A stretch of DNA of 64,000 nt from Rhabdornis inornatus (Eukaryota; Chordata; Aves; Passeriformes; Rhabdornithidae): positions 405,741-469,740 of the forward strand of contig VWZS01009933.1 of NCBI GenBank assembly GCA_013397075.1, written 5' to 3'. Of this stretch, positions 60,755 through 64,000 are shown one piece after another. The position numbers were made by a program, and so were the translations under genes. Under the pieces are notes generated by a model that searched no databases, had not been told where the DNA came from, and saw only the letters and a program-made list of their open reading frames with translations. Position 1 is the first letter of the stretch; the number at the start of each line of letters is the position of its first letter.

Positions 60755-61487
60755 GGATTAAACTCAGGTGTGTCCAGAGGAGATTGATTACATATTGCCC
60801 AGAAGTATGATGCAGTTAGAGAAAAGGGCAAGGCTGCTCTGTAAGGCCTTGTAGCAGTCCAGTAACACTTATGAATAAGATGCACAGAATTGTCTGAAAT
60901 GTGCTAGCCCTAAATTGAAGTGGGCTTTATTTGCCAGGAGAAACCAGTAACTGTCTCAGGCCATTTCTACTCTAGGACCAAAATAAGATGGTATTTGAGG
61001 TGCTGTATGCACAATATATTTAGTTTGCATACACAGCTTTACCATCTCTCTTGAGGTCTTCTGGGCTGTGCTAGTGATGTCTGTGCTAATGTCTCCTTGG
61101 CTTCTCACTTGGTTTCTTCACAAGCTGAACTATTTGACTCCTTCCTTGACAGGAAAGTGTGGAATTTGTGCAAATCACATGCTTTACAATATCTCTACTT
61201 TCTTTGTCTGCAATGTTGATTAGGTAATTAATCACTGCATTGAGTTATCCCTTTTGCATGACATCTTCCTCTTAATATAAGGAAAGAACTTCCCAAGACA
61301 AAGGTGGCACTTGGATTTCTTGCTAAATGATCTCATGGGACCAAGTGAGATAAGCTACTCTGAATATAAATGTGGATTCCTGGCTTCTCATTTCTTGCTG
61401 TGCTGAACCTTGTCTAAAGCAATGTGATTAAAAATGTTTGAATTGCATCCCAGAAAGCTCCTGTAAAGCCTGAAATAATAAAGTACA

Positions 61488-61501
61488 GTGTGTGTGTGTG
61501 T
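61488..61501. repeat. (GT)7 microsatellite
   Basis: A short pure GT dinucleotide run. Confidence 0.9.
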
Positions 61502-62815
61502 AACAATACCCATACACATAATTCAGCAATAACATAGGAGGGGTTCAGCATGAATTCTCTGCCTCACGGAGTGATCTCTGTCTTTTTCTACCTTTTACTT
61601 TTTGGAATGTATATAAGATGCATGAAATGTTGTTTTGTTTTCCTTCTTTTTTTTGGCTTGAAAACCTGAAGTACCTGGAGTTACAGTAGTAGGCACAAAA
61701 TAGCACTTAATTTGTATTCTGCAAGGGCTGGAAGAAATATAACCTTGTAATTCATAATTAGCTATAAGACATTTACAAAACTATGTTCACATTGATGGAA
61801 TAATTTTTATTTTAACTCTTCACACTGCTTTTACTCTGAATTCCCCTGCTTCAATCTGTGCTATGGATCTCATACCAGGTTTTCCCATGAACCATTTGGC
61901 AGTTTAGGGCCCCTAATAAAGCTGTGCTCTCCTCTTTGTAGCAGGATTTGCAAAAGTCTGTATTAAAGAGCTGGTTAAGAAAGCACATCTTACTCCACAT
62001 GCTAGCAGTCCGGGCATATATGTTGGTTGTTAGACTTCAGCAGTGTTTTAGTAAATTCTTAACAGCATAAGCACACACTCCAATGTATTATACAGAATTA
62101 TGCTCTTTTTATCAGTGGGAATTCCTGTGTTTATTAGACCTGTGAGTTGTTTAGCTGCTTTCTTTTTGCCTTGTTTTTGTTTGTTGGGTTTTTTGCCTTT
62201 TACTGATCAGTCAGTCCCATGCACACTTGTAGCTGTACCTGCATAAAAATTTTAGTAACCTTGCATCCTATGCTACAGATAAGTTATTGATAAATATACT
62301 TGGAACAATATGGTGTATAGGCAAGACTTGTATTTTACTTGTAAAGACAAGTAGATAGAAGCAGATTTTTAAGTGTTTCCTCAGAATCTTATTGCTCTGT
62401 ACTCATTTTTATCACCTTATACAACCAGCTAAAACAACCAGATTACCTGTCCAGTGATCTATATTTCTCCTCCATCCAAGGCTTGTGTATTCATGGTAAA
62501 ACATGAAATGATCTGCTTGAATAACTCTTTTAATTACAATATGAAGAAGAAATTGTTGGGTGACTTATTTTGTTTTTCAATTAATCAAGAAGCTTAACAT
62601 CCTGCTTTGTATTTTGCAGCATGCTTTCTATTACACCTGCCAGATGGGTTCAGATGTCTGTAGGGAGCTTTGGGGAAACTAAAACTTGGCAATGTGGAGA
62701 CATACAGGGAACAATTTAATGAACTCCTATCTTTTATGTTTATTTATACTTGTGAGGTTTTTTCTAGAATTTTCTCTTGGTTTTTGATATTCAATCATGT
62801 TGATATTGGGGTAAT

Positions 62816-63604
62816 TGTTGAGGTGAAGCAGGTAAAGAAGCAGGAAGAGCCTTTGCAAGGGTTTTACAGAGCTGTTTATTTCAGCCACGCGTGTGCACAG
62901 TCCTGGAGTTCAGAGACAAAGGCAAAGGTGCTGGTCTGAGGATCTGGTTAAGTACATGGGGGTTTTGGGGTGGGGGAAGTAGTATCAGAGACCAATTACC
63001 AGGGACATGGGGGTGTTACAAGGATGGGATTAGGGCATGGGGGCCAACAAGGAAACAGGGTGGGAGTGACCGAAAGGCTGACAGACAGGGAGAGGGCATG
63101 GAGCTGGCCCAGGGAACAAGACAGGGGTTGTTCTGACCTGATAGAATAGGATTTGTTATCAAAAGGAGACATTTGAGAGAGAGGCCTCTCATGTCTTTCT
63201 AACTAGGAGTGCCTTTCAAGGTCTCCACGACTTCCCATTTCTTTATTAATTAAAAAGGCTTCTTTTAGGGATTTTTAAATTAAATGTTTGAGGGAACTGA
63301 ATGAATACAAAATGATAAAACAATCAAAAGCATTCATGAGATAATTTTGGAAATGCAAGCCATCTCCTGAGTCACCAATGTCTGAATAGGTTTCATCTTG
63401 GAGCTGGTAGAAAGGAGGTGAAGTGTTCTTGGCATGGCTTGTCAGGAAACTGAGTTAGGAAAGGGATTCTTCAGCATGGACTGGTGCTCTGGTGGCTGTT
63501 AGCAGTGGGGTCGGCTGTGATGGAGCCATATGAGGTAGAGTGTGGGTGGTGTACCTGTAGGAACTCCAAATAGAAATCGTTAATTTTGAAGGAAAACGTT
63601 GTTA
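62816..63604 (-). mobile_element. Probable 3' LTR of a minus-strand ERV
   Basis: On the minus strand the element ends CACCTCAACA (62816) and has AATAAA at 62880-62875, about 60 bp before the end, preceded by a C-rich U3-like stretch (about 62890-63140). The U3 start is placed at 63604 because a strong polypurine tract (63605-63617) lies just upstream. The first bases read TAAC and not TG, so either the start has mutated or the true boundary differs. The sequence left of 62816 (GGTAAT) would be one target duplication; its partner would lie beyond the window. The right half (about 63200-63600) is AT-rich. Confidence 0.5.
62875..62880 (-). terminator. AATAAA signal of the right-edge LTR
   Basis: Plus-strand TTTATT is AATAAA on the minus strand, in the context GAAATAAACAGCTC, 60 bp before the LTR end. 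Confidence 0.55.
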
Positions 63605-63617
63605 CCTTTCCCCCCTC
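63605..63617 (-). promoter_or_regulatory. Polypurine-tract-like sequence
   Basis: On the minus strand it reads GAGGGGGGAAAGG, the kind of purine run that primes plus-strand DNA synthesis just before a 3' LTR. It is the main reason for placing the LTR start at 63604. Confidence 0.5.
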
Positions 63618-64000
63618 GTATCATCCCCCACTGTATATTAAAAAGGAATTTTTGGAAAAGGGATTGGTAGCTGGGTAGCAAAGGTAGGGAGAAGAATGGC
63701 TGTGGGAGGGAGACCATGGAGGGGAAAGGGAGGTAGGAATTTGAGGGAACATAAAGAAGGGGTAATGGGATTTGGGGAAATTTTGAAATGAGTTTGACTG
63801 ATTTTGTGGGTAGAAAAAGGGGAAATTGGGAGGGAGGTAGGGACGCAATAGGGATTGAGAGAAGGCACTTAAAGGCGTGTGACTTATCAATTTGGCAGGT
63901 TTTGGAGCTATAGGAGTGGGCTTCTGCTTGCAAGAGGGTTGGTTGGCGTTTTGTGTTGCCTTTGTTTTTGGGTTGCGGCTGCGGCTTGATGGCTGTTGGC
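63618..64000 (-). pseudogene. Possible decayed ERV internal sequence, truncated by window
   Basis: Minus-strand sequence upstream of the polypurine tract is strongly pyrimidine-rich. One frame is open from the window edge to 63580, and two other minus-strand frames are open over much of the same stretch, so openness here reflects composition. The translation is rich in Pro, Ser, Phe and Leu with a Lys/Gln-rich beginning, and I recognise no Gag, Pol or Env motif. By position it would be the region just before the 3' LTR (end of env or 3' untranslated). It could also be unrelated low-complexity DNA. Confidence 0.3.

Larger units (their letters stand above)
54286..62815. other. 8.5-kb AT-rich non-coding stretch
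   Basis: No mobile element is recognised with confidence. The longest frames are 139 codons (54384-54803, plus, non-ATG start) and 132 codons (60356-60754, minus, ATG start). Neither has a recognisable domain. Segments near 55320-55560 and 58141-58440 contain AATAAA-like signals and could be decayed LTRs, but no TG...CA ends with duplications were found. Confidence 0.45.

Noticed and set aside
63580..63933. Three overlapping minus-strand frames that might be read as a proline-rich Gag segment
   Set aside because: Openness in all three frames reflects a pyrimidine-rich strand. I saw no Gag, zinc-knuckle or late-domain motif, so I only note possible decayed ERV sequence.

Overview
The window looks like non-coding DNA from a bird, most likely a songbird (passerine). 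The evidence is the repeat content: four CR1 LINE fragments (the main avian LINE) and several endogenous-retrovirus (ERV) long terminal repeats (LTRs) of kinds I associate with passerine genomes. The background is AT-rich and full of T/G- and A-rich low-complexity tracts. I found no convincing protein-coding exon, no tRNA or rRNA gene, no CRISPR array and no bacterial-style operon. The open frames present are short, overlap on both strands, or lie inside LTRs, so the stretch is best read as a gene desert or a large intron. The host assignment rests on recognition of repeat types, not on a search.

Layout. At 389-1785 an old ERVL-type solo LTR (5-bp target duplication GAATG) is interrupted by a younger GC-rich solo LTR at 663-1319 (6-bp duplication CTCCTG). 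From 1.8 to 16.4 kb I see only AT-rich DNA and simple repeats. At 16388-17108 lies a second GC-rich solo LTR of the same superfamily, on the minus strand (duplication ATTAGG). Only 41 bp beyond its duplication comes a compact plus-strand solo LTR at 17162-17541 (duplication TCTAAC) laid out like an alpharetroviral LTR. A weak ERV-like fragment may lie at 18.64-19.16 kb. CR1 fragments lie at 21384-21650, 33541-34378, 36144-36187 and 54128-54285.

The 37-43 kb block holds two diverged copies of a long LTR-like repeat in the same orientation, copy A (about 37072-39444) and copy B (41468-43046). They are separated by 2 kb of unrelated AT-rich DNA. Copy A carries a further nested solo LTR (37690-38390, 4-bp duplication GCCA), and that LTR contains an AT-rich minisatellite. 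Copy B acts as the empty-site comparison for this insertion. At the right edge (62816-64000) there appears to be the 3' end of a minus-strand provirus: an LTR, a polypurine tract and a stretch of decayed internal sequence running off the window.

Functionally the window is a record of successive retroelement insertions. The LTRs still show TATA boxes, CCAAT elements and AATAAA signals, so any local transcription would most plausibly start or end in them. Two ambiguous bases (N) lie at 10376 and 42721.
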